Below, in pieces: positions 1 through 11,095 of a DNA stretch of 64,000 bases. A program made the translations under genes and the position numbers. A model generated the notes under the pieces. That model was not told the DNA's origin. It made no database searches and worked only from the letters and a program-made list of their open reading frames with translations. The stretch spans positions 2,252,001 to 2,316,000 of the forward strand of contig NC_083517.1 of NCBI RefSeq assembly GCF_032362555.1. The letters run 5' to 3'. Numbering within the stretch: position 1 is the stretch's first letter; each line of letters opens with the position of its first letter. Source of the stretch: Amyelois transitella (taxonomy: Eukaryota > Arthropoda > Insecta > Lepidoptera > Pyralidae).

Positions 1-183
1 ACTGAAAGGCTATGTTCAGATGTAATTAAGATTCAAATAGTGACAGGTTGCTAGCCCTTCGACTACAATAAGGATCCCAAGTTTATTATAAGCCTTAAAT
101 TAGTCGCCTTTTACGACATACATACATGGGAAGATATGGAGTGGTTCCATTCCATAGAAGTCCCGGAAACCACACGGCAAGAC
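1..183 (-). repeat. RTE-derived short repeat, 5' two thirds
   Basis: Reads antisense: AATAGTGACAGGTTGCTAGCC through CCGGAAACCACACGGC. The 3' tail side is outside the window. Confidence 0.7.
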
Positions 184-889
184 ACATAAATAGAATTTAC
201 GTCATTTTCTAATAGGTACTGGGATAATTTCAGCTCTAACTGGAAGTCCTAATGATGGAATTGAGATTCAGATAAAATAAAATAGTTCGCAATTTTTTTA
301 AATTTTCTGTCGAATTTGTTTTATACAGAAATGACTATGTTTTATAGAACTTTTGTGTGTTTAACTTTTGTGTATAATTTTTATTCGCATTGTGTTTTAT
401 GGCCAATACATCCATTCATACTACATCTTGATCAAACTTTTCTCTACTTTACCTATTTACAGTTGTACCCTCATTATGCCGTGAGAGTCCGCATTCTGAC
501 ATTTCTCATTCCAATATGGCGTCTTCAAGCTTCAAGCTCCAGCCCGCCAAAATGGAAAAGAGTCTTAAGACCATTGGCATAAATCATCTATGGAAAAACT
601 TGGAGGATTACCTCTTCGGAATCCAATAAATTGACGGTTGAATGTAACGAGTTTACTATTATCACGTGACCAGCTACAATCAGAAATGACGATATTATGC
701 GCATCAAATTCATAGAATATATTTCGTCGTCACGAAGTTTCGTCAGTTCTTTCATGTTCCTTGTCAGACAGAAAGACCTCGCTAGTTCGCCAACTGAAAA
801 ATTTAAGAATTAAGTAGATTATAAAGGGAGAAAGTGGAAAGATAAGACCTAAGACTAAGACTACCGACATCCAACACCAATTTTTACTC
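184..889. other. Spacer, nothing recognised
   Basis: AT-rich. The plus-strand 88-codon frame at 316-582 has low-complexity Phe/Tyr/His composition and no family resemblance. I looked here for the next exon of gene D and found none. Confidence 0.5.
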
Positions 890-1165
890 CCACTCTTTTA
901 CTGTACAAGCTGTCTATGGAATGCTCTCCCTGTCGATATTAGGAAAGCCCAGACTATTGATAGTTTCAAAAATCTCGTTAGGTCTCATTATCTTTCTACT
1001 CTATCCTAAGTACATGTTATTATTATGTATTTATCTTTTTTACGTGTATTTAGTGTATTTATGCGTATTTGTATGTATTTATTTGTATTATATATAGATA
1101 TATATTCTGTGTGCATTTGTGCTCTGCGCCAACGCCAATCATCTGTTTGGTTTCCTTTGTCATGC
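890..1165 (+). repeat. LINE-type 3' end repeat, uninterrupted copy
   Basis: Contains GTCTCATTATCTTTCTACTC and CGCCAACGCCAATCATCTG. The same sequence is split by the transposon at 23816-26264 and occurs inverted at 52972-53115. It therefore serves as an 'empty-site' relative for that insertion. Confidence 0.6.
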
Positions 1166-1250
1166 CATGTTCAGCTGAGTGACCTAATAATGTAATTGAG
1201 ATTCAGACAGTGACAGGTTGTTAGTCTATCGAATTAAAGAAGAATCCTAA

Positions 1251-1427
1251 CTTAACATACATACATACATAAAATCACGCCTCTTTCCCGGAGGGGTAGG
1301 CAGAGACTACCTCATTCCACTTGCCACGATCTCTGCATACTTCCTTCGCTTCATCCACATTCATAACTCTCTTCATGCAAGCGCGGCGGTTTCGGGTACT
1401 CTTGATTTGATGCTTTACCAGGACGTA
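1251..1427 (-). mobile_element. RTE 3'-end fragment
   Basis: Begins with CATA repeats and AAAATCACGCCTCTTTCCCG, the antisense of the RTE stop region and tail, and runs about 170 bp into coding sequence before diverging near ACTAACTAAC. Confidence 0.65.
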
Positions 1428-1634
1428 ACTAACTAACTAACTTAACTGCATATTAATAATGATCACAAAAAGAAATGATTACCAAATGTATCCGAAGACG
1501 ATCTGCCTGTAGAGTAGTAATATGAAAAACTTATGGTGAGGATTGAAAATGCTGTCACGGATAGCCTGCAACATAAAACAAATTGACGATCAAGAATAAT
1601 TAATAAAAAATTGAAATACAAATACTAGAAATAA

Positions 1635-1929
1635 CATGGTTCGGTCATGTGTTGAGGATGAATGAAAGCAGGTTGACTAAGCAGATATACAAGGAGAGTT
1701 TGGAGGGAAAGTTCGGAGTGGGAAGAACTAGACGAACGTATCTTGATCAAATTAAGGACGTCCTGGTAAAGGGTCAGGTCAAAAGTACCTACCCGAAACC
1801 GCCGAGCTTGCATGAAGAGAGTTATGAATGTGGATGAAGCGAAGGTAGTATGCAGAGACCGTGGCAAGTGGATAGAGGCAGTCTCTGCCTACCCCTCCGG
1901 GAAAGAGGCGTGAATTTTATGTATGTATG
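1635..1929 (+). mobile_element. 5'-truncated RTE fragment with 9-bp target duplication
   Basis: About 295 bp homologous to the C-terminal coding end of the RTE (GHV.RMNESRLTKQIYKES...GRTRRTYLDQIKDVLVKG) plus the TATG tail. TAGAAATAA flanks it at 1626-1634 and 1930-1938. It is more diverged than the 59601 copy and has frame breaks. Confidence 0.75.
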
Positions 1930-2062
1930 TAGAAATAATATGGGTTTTGAAGATAATGGTACATACTTTTTATAAGATATGAACTTTTATTATTATTGAA
2001 CGTTGAATTGTTTCTTATTAGTAATGATAAAAAAATTTACTAATGCTTTTTCATTAACTTAC

Positions 2063-5000
2063 ACGAATATGTAAAATCCCAATGAGTATTCCTCAGGTTT
2101 TCCAGTTTTACAGTACGCCACTTCGATTCTGGTGGTGTCATCCATGGGTGACAAATGGCTGATCTGCAGGAATGCCCTCGCAATCTTGGAGACTGAATGC
2201 GGCTCACACGCTGATGGTACACATAAACCCCATAAGGCTTTTGTCAAACTCCGTCTAAATTTTGTTCTTTTCTAAAACAAATACAGTGTGATAACTACTT
2301 TTATTACCCAAGTGTTTAATATAACAGAGAGAAATATTTTTATGTAAATCTTTAATTAATTTTCCTTTCAAGACGTAAGTATGGAAATTTAAAGAATAAG
2401 TAAGTATAAAAATTATAACACAATCTTTGGTACAGTGGACTACAGAGAAAGCCTAACGTATCCAATTTGGTATAAATTTTTATGAGGCCGTAGTCCACTA
2501 TCATAAATGAGGCAATAGGAGACTAAAAATATACCTTCTTTTGATATTTGTCTTGATAAACCTTCAACACCTTTACTTAATCTAAGCTTAGAAGCCTACA
2601 GCTTGGAATGCAAAGCAAACATTGAGAGAAGACAATGAAATATAAACGTACATATAAACATTCATATAGTCACGTCTATGCCACTTGCGGGTTAGACAGA
2701 GCTAACAGGTTTGAAAAGACTGAAAGGTCATGTTCAGCTGTACGTCTAAATGATGGAATTGAGATTGAAATAGTAACAGGTTGCTATCCCATCGGCTACA
2801 AAAGGAATCCCAAGTTCATAAACCTATCCCTTAATCGCCTTTTACGACATGGAGAAGAAAATATAGAGTGGTTCTTTTCTAAAGTGCACAAAACCACACG
2901 ACACTTAATAGAACGTGGTAAGATGGAATGCAAAACGCTTGCAGAAACATTTGACTCACATTAAGGTAAAGGTCGGCTGTAACATCAGGATCTCTAGAAT
3001 AACTTTCCTCGTCCAATTTCTCGGTGAGGGTTAAATTATTCACGCAGTATTTGAACTGTGGCATGTCTTCATTGACGTCCATCCTTTTGTCAGGGAACAG
3101 ACACTCGTCATAGTTTCCGATGTGAACACCTGCGCCATAGAGCTGCCCAATTGGCAGTTGTATTGAATCCAATACTGAAAGAGTTGTAGGAGACTAGAGT
3201 ACGCCCGCTTATTTCCCGCGGGAATTTCAGGAAACTCTTTCTTAGATGCCAAAGCCATGGTAACTATCTGCATGTAAAATATCAAGATAGGTTCAGTAGT
3301 TTCGCGCTGCATTGATCCGTCAGTTATCTTTTCGATTAATTTTTAAAATTAGATCGATGTAGGTAGGTAAATTCAATAAAATTCCATAAAGCCTAGCAAG
3401 TTCCTTTGGAAACTAGAAGACGAAATCTGTATCTGATGCCTGGGGGTTAAGGCGCGTGGTCTCAAGTACGGAATCCAGGATTGAGAAATGTTTACGATCA
3501 GGGGTGTGAAGGAAATTCACAATAAATCCTTTGCAGAAAAAAAAGCATAATCAGTGTTGAATTTACGTTGTCGCTTTTCACAACAGACCCAATTGGAGTG
3601 TCTCTTTTTTCAGACTGGAACCTAAAAGATTTATGATTATTGCAGTTATGACTTCATCAACAAATTTAGTTTTTCTGAGAACCTTTAACTGGCTTCTTTG
3701 CTAATTATGTATACTTAATGCTATTGATCTTCCTATTATACTCACTCCATACAGCCCATAATGTAAAATTCTTTGCGTGTGTCAGCGTCTTCATCATAGT
3801 ATTAAAACATGGAGTCTCGTCGCTGTTCCATTTTTGTGACTCAAGCGATTGTATAAGGATATCAATATTTGTGATATTGACGACCTCACGATCATTTTCA
3901 GTAACTGGATCTGTCTTAACTTGGCCTGTTTAAAATAAGAGTAATATTTTAAAATTGGCTCAACCTTTTTTAAAATGTTTATCTACATACTCCATGTTTA
4001 ATCTCAGGCCTTGAACTACCTCTATTCCAAATACATACATACATAAAATCACGCCTCTTTCCCGGAGGGGTAGGCAGAGACTACCTCTTTCCACTTGCCA
4101 CGATCTCTGCATACTTCTTTCGCTTCGTCCACATTCATAACTCTCTTCATACAAGCTCGGCGGTTTCGGGTACTTTTGACCTGACCCTTTACCAGGACGT
4201 CCTTAATTTGATCAAGATACGTTCGTCTAGGTCTTCCCACTCCGACCTTTCCCTCCACACTCTCCTTGTATATCTGCTTAGTCAACCTGCTTTCATTCAT
4301 CCTCTCCACATGACCGAACCATCTTAACATACCCTTTTCTATTCCTGTAACTACATCTTCTTTCACATCACAACATTCCCTTATCACGCTGTTCCTTATC
4401 CTGTCACTCAATTTCACACCCATCATACTCCTTAACGCTCTCATTTCCACTGCATTTATTCTGCTTTCATGCTTCTTTTGCCATACCCAACTTTCACTCC
4501 CATACATTAATGTCGGGACCAACACGCCCCTGTGCACAGCCAGTCGAGCCTTTTTGGATAGTTTCTGACTGCTCATAAAGGCATGCAAAGCTCCATTCAC
4601 CATGTTCCCCGCGTTCACTCTCCTTTCAATATCACTATCATACTTGCCATCTGATGTAAACTTTGATCCTAGATATACAAACTCTTTCACTTGCTCCACT
4701 TTTTCTCCTCCAATCAAAATATTACATGCTGTCATTTCTTTCTCCATTTCAAAAACCAGTGTTTTAGTTTTACTTACGTTCACTTTCATTCCTTTCTCTT
4801 TTAAAGCTTCATGCATACAGTTTACCATCTCCTGTAACTCCTCCGCTGATGACGCCAGTATAACCTGATCGTCGGCATAGAGCAGACATTTGACGAGTAA
4901 CTCATTCATCCTTAATCCACTTTTAGACTCTTTCAAATCTGTCAAACAGCTATCCATAAATAGGTTGAACAGCCACGGTGACGCAACACATCCTTGCCTA

Positions 5001-7817
5001 ACGCCTTTCTCAATCTTAAACCACTCAGTGTGCGCTCCGTTTATCCTGACACAAGCACTCGAATCCTCATATAAGGATTTCAGTGCTCGTATTAAGAGAC
5101 TGCTCACCCCATGCATAGAAAGTGCTGACCACAATTCATTCCTCTCAACTCTGTCATAGGCCTTTTCCAGATCTACGAATGTGCAATAGACTTTTTGACT
5201 CTTGGCCAAAAACTTTTCGGCTATGCACCGCAAGGAAAAGACCTGATCAGTACATCCCATTCCCTTTCGAAATCCCGCTTGAGCATCCCATATTTTTTCA
5301 TCAGTTTCATTCCTGACTCTATTAATCAATACCTTAGCATACAATTTGCCGACGACGCTAAGCAGGCTTATACCACGATAATTTTTGCAGTCCAGCTGTG
5401 ACCCTTTTCCTTTGTAAAGTGGCACGATAACAGCCTTACACCAATCTTTTGGTACTCGGCCGCTTCTCCAACACAAATTGAAAAGGCAGTACAACTGACT
5501 AGCTACTACGCCTTTTCCTGCTTTAAGCATCTCGACCGACACTCTATCACACCCAGCAGCCTTTCCCGCTTTCATACTCTTAAGTGCTTCCACAATTTCG
5601 AACATTTCAATTTCGCCTTCCATCTCATTCTCTTTTTCTTCGCTATAGCAGAAATCTTTCTTATTTCCTTCCTTTTTTCAAATAAACTTTCAAAATAGTC
5701 CTTCCATATCTTTAGTACACATTCTTCTCCTTTCACAACGCTACCATCCTGGCATCTGATCCTAGTCAGCTCTCTGGTTATAGTATTTCCTCGGGCTGAC
5801 CTTACGGATTCCCAGAATACTTTCAGATTTGACTGAAAGTCTTCTGATAGCCTTTTATCAAAATCCTCTTTATACTCTTCTTTCTTTCTAATCACAGTTT
5901 TCTTAACCAAATCTTTCATTTTCTTATATTCCTTACGTGCTTCATTCACATCTTCATCTATAACCTCTTGCATTCTTAAGTTAGCTTTTGCTGCTAACAA
6001 ATCCAGCCATGCTTTCTTCTTTAATCGCACAAGTTCTTGCACATCTTTACTCATCCACGCATTTTTGTGATTTTTTCCTTTCCTTCTTCTACTTACACCA
6101 CACACTTCAACAGCTACTTTCACAATTCTTTCTTTAAATTCCTTCCATCCATCTTCAATATCGCTCATTTCCTCTAAATCTTCAAATTCATCCTTCAGTC
6201 TATTAATATACTTCTTACCTACATCCATATCTTGCAAATTTTCTACTTTTACTCTTTCCAAAGCGCTGGTTTGCTCCCTTACCCTGTGCCGCCAGCGATT
6301 GAAGATACCCCTTATCCGGGATATCACCAGTAAATGGTCCGAGTCAATGCCAGCACCGCGATATGCACGGGTATCCAGCACTTTGTTCTTCAATCTTTCA
6401 TCTACAATCACAAAGTCTATCATACTTTTTAAAATACCTTCCACTCTTGTGTAGGTGTGGATCTCTTTATGTTGAAACATTGAGTTCGACACAAAAAGAT
6501 CCCACTCTAGACAAATTTCTAATACACTTCTTCCATTATCATTCACCTTTTCGTCACCAAACGCACCAAGCACCTTTTCATATCCATCACGCTTTACACC
6601 CACCCATCCATTAAAATCACCTAACATAATAATCTTCTCATTTGGCTTGGTAACTTTCAATACTTCTCTTACACTATTCCAGAACTCCTCGTTTTCGCTT
6701 TTTGCTGATGTTGTACCCCTCGAACCCACATCCCAAGGTGCATAAACACCTAGAACGAAGATCCGAGTGATTCCAACTTTCAGCCTAATCCATAGAAGAC
6801 GAGGGCTGACACACTCATACTCATTCACGCACTCAGCCATTCGTGCAGAAAGAATTAGACCGACCCCTTGACAGCCTCGGCTGGTACTGGAAATTCCAGA
6901 CCAATACGCCGTGTAAGGGCCGTGCTGCGTCGCGTCGCATCCTTTCCGCTTCGTTTCATTCACGCACAACACATCCAAACGTCTTTCATCCATCATCTGG
7001 CATACTTCCTCAATCTTATCCTTCATTCCTCCTCTTACATTCATCGTCGCAAAGCGGCTTTCAGCAGACCGCATACCGCTCCCGCCGGGAACGAGACGTG
7101 ATGGGGTGCGGACACCATCGCCGCCATCTAGGTGCTCTTTCAAAAAATTTGCATCCATGCGATTCCCACGAGACGCTAGGGAAAAATTTTGTCCGCCCCA
7201 GCAGAGCCCCGCATGCCAGGGTAAGGCTAGCCATTACCTGGGGGTCGCCCAACCCCATGGCGGAAGTGGCACGCTCGAGACTAGGCTCGCCCCTAGCCAT
7301 GCATCTATCGGCGCGGCAGACCTTAGATTGGCAGGGATTTACATTAAAGAGGAATCCCAAGTCTATCCCTTAGTCGGCTCTTACGACATCCGTGGGAAAG
7401 AGATGGAGTGGTCCTATTCTTTTGTAATGGTGCCGGGAACCACACGGCCTTCCAAATATCACATAATAAAAGGTAATCATAGAAATCTTTGACATTTAAG
7501 TAACCTATGTTTAAAATTTTACTTTTTAATAAACAAAGTGAAATAATAAGAAAAATCTCCTTGTATAAGTATTAACATACAACCATATAATCACGTCTAT
7601 ATCCCTTGCGGGTTAGACAGAGCCAATAGTCTCGAAAAGACCAATTGGCCACGTTCAGCTGTTTGGCTTGATGATAGAATTAAGTTTCAAATAGTCATAT
7701 GAGGCTAGCCTATTGCCTAAAATAAGGATCCCAAGTTTATAAGAACATTTTTTTTTTAATTTTAATGAACAACTTACCTATTGCAATTAGCACGAAAATT
7801 ATCCAAGCCAAATTCAT
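2063..7817 (-). CDS. Gene D: NRF-6-like membrane acyltransferase, 5' part (exons 1-4), continues beyond the left edge
   Basis: Not covered by one ORF; assembled from splice sites. Exons: 7778-7817 (starts MNLAWIIFVLIA, a signal peptide), 3746-3925, 2960-3174 and 2063-2271. All junctions are GT-AG and the phases agree; this part encodes about 214 aa. The second exon ends in NFTLWAVW and joins the third to give LWAVWILDSIQLP, then IGNYDEC and a Cys-rich stretch; the fourth has ALWGLCVPSACEP and ends in GFYIFV. This is the order of the NRF domain in C. elegans NRF-6/NDG-4-type proteins, and the last exon ends in the same phase as exon 3 of genes A and B. The acyltransferase exons were not found in 1-2062 and should lie to the left. 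The first intron is about 3.9 kb because it holds a full-length RTE. In this family the NRF domain is extracytoplasmic and a multi-pass acyltransferase follows; the substrate is unknown. Confidence 0.75.
2652..2905 (-). repeat. RTE-derived short repeat, full length
   Basis: Has the family landmarks in order: CACGTCTATG, GACAGAGC, GTAACAGGTTGCTA, CGCCTTTTACGACAT, AAAACCACACG. It ends close to the exon at 2960 of gene D. Confidence 0.75.
4034..7449 (-). mobile_element. Full-length RTE-like non-LTR retrotransposon in gene D intron 1
   Basis: The element runs from a 5' end at 7449 (reading GGCCGTGTGGTTCCCGG) to a 3' end of TATG-type repeats at 4034. A 9-bp direct repeat, TTCCAAATA, flanks it at 4025-4033 and 7450-7458, so this is a complete insertion of about 3.4 kb with both ends intact. 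A 5'UTR of about 290 bp precedes the ORF, and only about 15 bp separate the stop codon from the 3' tail, as usual for RTE. It sits in the first intron of gene D, in the same orientation as that gene. Confidence 0.85.
4049..7158 (-). pseudogene. RTE endonuclease-reverse transcriptase ORF, broken by one frameshift
   Basis: The 5' part (7158-5572, 528 aa) is an APE-type endonuclease with LCVNETK, MLGDFNGWVG, MIDFVIVD and IDSDHLLV. The 3' part (5623-4049, 524 aa) is a reverse transcriptase with FVDLEKAYD, KGVRQGCVASP and the catalytic YADD (about residues 249-252 of that part). It ends with the RTE-type C-terminus WFGHVERMNE...GRPRRTYLDQI. The frames meet at an A-run near 5629-5640: one more or two fewer A would join them into a single protein of about 1 kaa. 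The two overlapping ORFs therefore look like one gene with a slippage mutation. Domain order and the single ORF match the RTE clade. Confidence 0.85.
7574..7743 (-). repeat. RTE-derived short repeat, 3' part
   Basis: From ATAATCACGTCTATATCCC to AGGATCCCAAGTTTATAAG; the 5' end is missing. It adjoins exon 1 of gene D. Confidence 0.65.
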
Positions 7818-8149
7818 CTTCGCCGCAATTTTGTAACTAAATCAAAAGATTATCTACCATAATATCTAACTACCTTAACATAACTAAAGTAGTTAGGTAG
7901 AAATATTCAAATTGTTTTATACATGGCATACATAATATATTGCATATTAAAATGTATTGTGCTCTGAAGAATAGTTATATTGTTAGGGTCCGATGTTATC
8001 ACACATGAAACCTAGATTTCTTTTTTATATTCTTTTGAATAGTTCATTACAAACATACATAATTATAATTAATATGACTAACTAAGGGATGAAAAAATTA
8101 CCGACTTCATGAAAACAAAAGAAGCACGCTATTTTTCAACATCTTTCCA

Positions 8150-8212
8150 CTTACAGGCCAAAGATGTAGTCTTTACCTACACCTTTGGGAAAGAGGCGTG
8201 ATTTCATGTAGA
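8150..8212 (+). mobile_element. Short degraded RTE 3' end
   Basis: About 60 bp resembling the RTE end (CTTTGGGAAAGAGGCGTGAT). It is isolated in an otherwise featureless spacer. Confidence 0.4.
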
Positions 8213-8746
8213 TATCTATGGACCTTCCTAATTTCAACTTTTTATCGCGAACAGTTCCTAAAACATATCCGTGATATACGGACTAACATGATGAAACTAT
8301 AATATATTAAAAAGGAGTTCATCTATCAGTCTTTCAAGACCGCTGGTTCTGTCCACCCGCGAGGGATATACACGTGACCATATGAATGAATTAATGAAAG
8401 GAGTTCATCAATGATCTTGCGAACAACCGAAGCTATTCCGTTTGATCTGCGGCGGTTATCAGTCATTATCTTTTAAATAAATAGTTTAAGTGGTCAGCTT
8501 TGAGGTATGACTGACGAATCTTCCATAAATACCCGACACTCTCTTGACACTTATTCTACGACGTGGGGCATAGGTGTGCGCTAACCTTTAAGCGTGCGCG
8601 CATAAAAACCTTGGTTTATCACCTCTTCTTTGTAACTGGCCAAAAAAATAGGAGTGTCATGTTCTCGTCAATTATACATCGATGCTATATGTTGGAATGT
8701 CGAAACATTACGACAAATTACAACGATAGGTATTTTATGTGAGTTT

Positions 8747-8946
8747 TAATAAATATATAGGTATGGGACAAATTACGAAATATAATCTCAACGATACTAT
8801 ATTTTATAATAAATACTTATATAGATAAACATCTAAGACCCAGGCCAATCAGAAAAGTTCTTTTTCTCATCATGCCCTGGCCAGGATTCGAACCCAGGAC
8901 CTCCGATGTCACAGACAAGCGTACTACCTCTGCGCCACAGAGGCCG
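8747..8946 (-). repeat. tRNA-derived SINE
   Basis: The head (8946 leftwards) reads GGCCTCTGTGGCGCAGAGG...GGTTCGAATCC, with A- and B-box-like pol III promoter sequences. A body follows with GGCCTGGGTCTTAGATGTTT and a TTTATTATAAAATATAG segment. No proper tRNA cloverleaf, so not a tRNA gene. Confidence 0.7.
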
Positions 8947-9267
8947 TAAATATTTTGAACATACACGGTTTGTCGTGTTGTTCTCGTAATCACTTTAGAA
9001 TTAGCTTCTTTTCCCGTGATATCGCAAAACGCGACTAAGGGAAAAAGCACACTCATCTAGTACAAGCTATTGGCCTGGTCGTTAAGAAAAAACTATGCGC
9101 CAGTTCTACTCGTGCAGATTGTAAAAGTCAGTCTAGGTTTATGTTACGGCTATCCTATAAAGATATTAAAATTCAAAAATTTTTTTCATTATTATGGGAC
9201 ACTTCATATCACTAATTGTCATATCTTTTGGTTTCACAACATTGGTTGACGTCAAATAAATTACTTT

Positions 9268-9312
9268 AAACTAAGTTTACTGCCGCTTCCAAAGCGGCAG
9301 TAAACTTAGTTT
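9268..9312. repeat. Perfect 21-bp stem, 3-nt loop hairpin
   Basis: AAACTAAGTTTACTGCCGCTT (9268-9288), loop CCA, then its exact reverse complement (9292-9312). It could be an end-to-end pair of a small repeat or a structured RNA; nothing else supports an RNA gene. Confidence 0.6.
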
Positions 9313-9900
9313 GCTTTCTGATGAGGAAAGAATGTAGGTACATTTTTCTTAAAATAACGCCTGTGGATATCCGTCAGAGGTCTTCGGACAAGGCATTCCA
9401 GAGCCGGATAAGTTTTAGGGCAAAAGAGTTGACCAAGAACCTAAAGCGACATAACGGGGTAGACAGTTTGATAGTATTTCCCTAGCGAAGCTCGGTCATG
9501 CGTATCAGAAAGATATATTTAGATTAACAATAATAATGTGTTAGGCTGTCGTCCTCTCTACCGGGTGTCGTAAGACATGGTCGACAGCGAGAGGCCGTGG
9601 ACAGCAGTGTAGATCTTTGCGGAGAGTGTCATGCTCAGCAATGCGGCGGCGGAGGTGAGAGAGGACACGTCCGACCTCCCCAATCGCCGCTGGGGCACTG
9701 GGCGCAGGTGGCGGAAACGGGATTCAGCTGCATGGCGTAATAGTCCTGGGTTGTAGGCTTCTGCCAGGTGCTGTCTCCTAGCGGGTAGAATTGAAGGCCG
9801 ACGGGATGCTGGCCTCTCCGCGGAGAGCGGCCGAGCCGAGGCCACTAAAGCGGTAGGGGATGGCTCCGTGTGTTAGTGAGTTAAAGCCCCACATAACCCG
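9313..9900. repeat. GC-rich retroelement-like segment
   Basis: A roughly 590-bp stretch of clearly higher GC than its surroundings. It has phrases such as AAGGCATTCCAGAGCCGGA and GGCGCAGGTGGCGGAAACGG that look like decayed coding sequence of a non-LTR element. The frame is broken; the only longer ORF (9845-9558, minus) has no family resemblance I recognise. The class is uncertain. Confidence 0.35.
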
Positions 9901-10507
9901 TCCGGTTTCCACAAGGTCTTCCCACAAGTTAAAAAAAGGCTGTGGTCTCAACTCAATATCTCAACTGGATATTGCATTTCAATGAAATTAGGCGTTCTTG
10001 AATTATTTATACCATCTCTGAATCTCAATTTTCCAGCATTGTTACATTCGGCTAAATTTGTGTAAAATTCGGTTAAATTGGTGTATAGGATTTAAAACAT
10101 AATCAGGTTAAGATGTATTTATTTAATCTTATAACCCCATGTCAATCTTTCTTATGATATTTAGCACTACGATAGGAAATGTCATAGCTCCTCATAAATC
10201 GTCTGATGGGTATCCGGTGCGACTTTGCTTTTGCAGTACGGCAGGTAATAGAAATATATTTAAAAATGTCATATTATGCAAATAAACGAATTCCCAGCAA
10301 ATCATTTTTATGTAAATTAAAAAATTGCCAAGGCGGGTGTTCGTAGCTTATCCTGTAAAAAAGTCATCAAATCTCATATAAAGCCTAGGTCTACACTACA
10401 CCTTAAACAAAATATATTTTTATTGATATAAAATAGAGGTCAGATCTCATGTAGTGTCAAGATTCTTGATTTATGCGCCCTAATAGGTACGAGATTCCCA
10501 GCATCAA

Positions 10508-10700
10508 TAGAAAAAAGAGTGACCACTCGTTCTCTTTTCCATAGATATCATAAAAAGCGACTAGGGGATAGGCAACTTGTCACTATATGAATCTCAATTC
10601 TATCATTAAGCCAAATAGCTGAACGTGGCAAAACAATCTCTTCAAGAGTCAAGCTCAGTCTACCCCGCAAGGGATATAGACATGATTATATGTATGTTTG
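10508..10700 (+). repeat. RTE-derived short repeat with internal deletion
   Basis: Sense copy with ATAAAAAGCGACTAGGGATAGG, then directly CAACTTGTCACTAT; about 30 bp of the middle is missing. Tail TATATGTATGTTTG. Confidence 0.65.
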
Positions 10701-10877
10701 TTAAGGCCCGATCAGCTACTTAAAAAAGAAGCAATTTCTTTTTCTAGCAACTTTGCAACCTCTAACTCAACAAAGCTGGAGATGAAGTTCCCCAGACATA
10801 TCTCCAGCCTGATGGAAACTCTTTTCTTTACGGCGGTCCAGTTCGAATCAACGCTCCTGATACATGTCTGTAGGTTT

Positions 10878-11095
10878 TGACGGCCTCTGTGGCGCAGCGT
10901 GTGTAGTGCGCTTGTCTGTGATACCGGAGGTGCCGGGTTCGAATCCCGGTCAGGGCATGATAAGAAAAGAACTTTTTCTGATTGGCCTGGGTCTTGGATG
11001 TTTATCTATATAAGTATTTATTATAAAATATAGTATCGTTGAGTTAGCATCTCGTAACACAAGTCTCGAACTTATTTCGAAAATAAAACTTCTTC
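10878..11095 (+). repeat. tRNA-derived SINE
   Basis: Same family: GACGGCCTCTGTGGCGCAGC, GGTTCGAATCCCGG, then the ATTGGCCTGGGTCTTGG body. The 3' end diverges into an A-run at about 11107. Confidence 0.7.

Noticed and set aside
3181-3312. Minus-strand coding extension of the gene D exon at 2960-3174
   Set aside because: The frame that reads through changes at the TTTCAG acceptor at 3175; the frame of the real exon hits a stop just upstream, and an in-phase exon exists at 3746-3925.
9558-9845. 95-codon minus-strand ORF in GC-rich DNA
   Set aside because: Arg/Pro/Ser-rich composition with no recognisable motif; probably a by-product of GC-rich decayed retroelement sequence.
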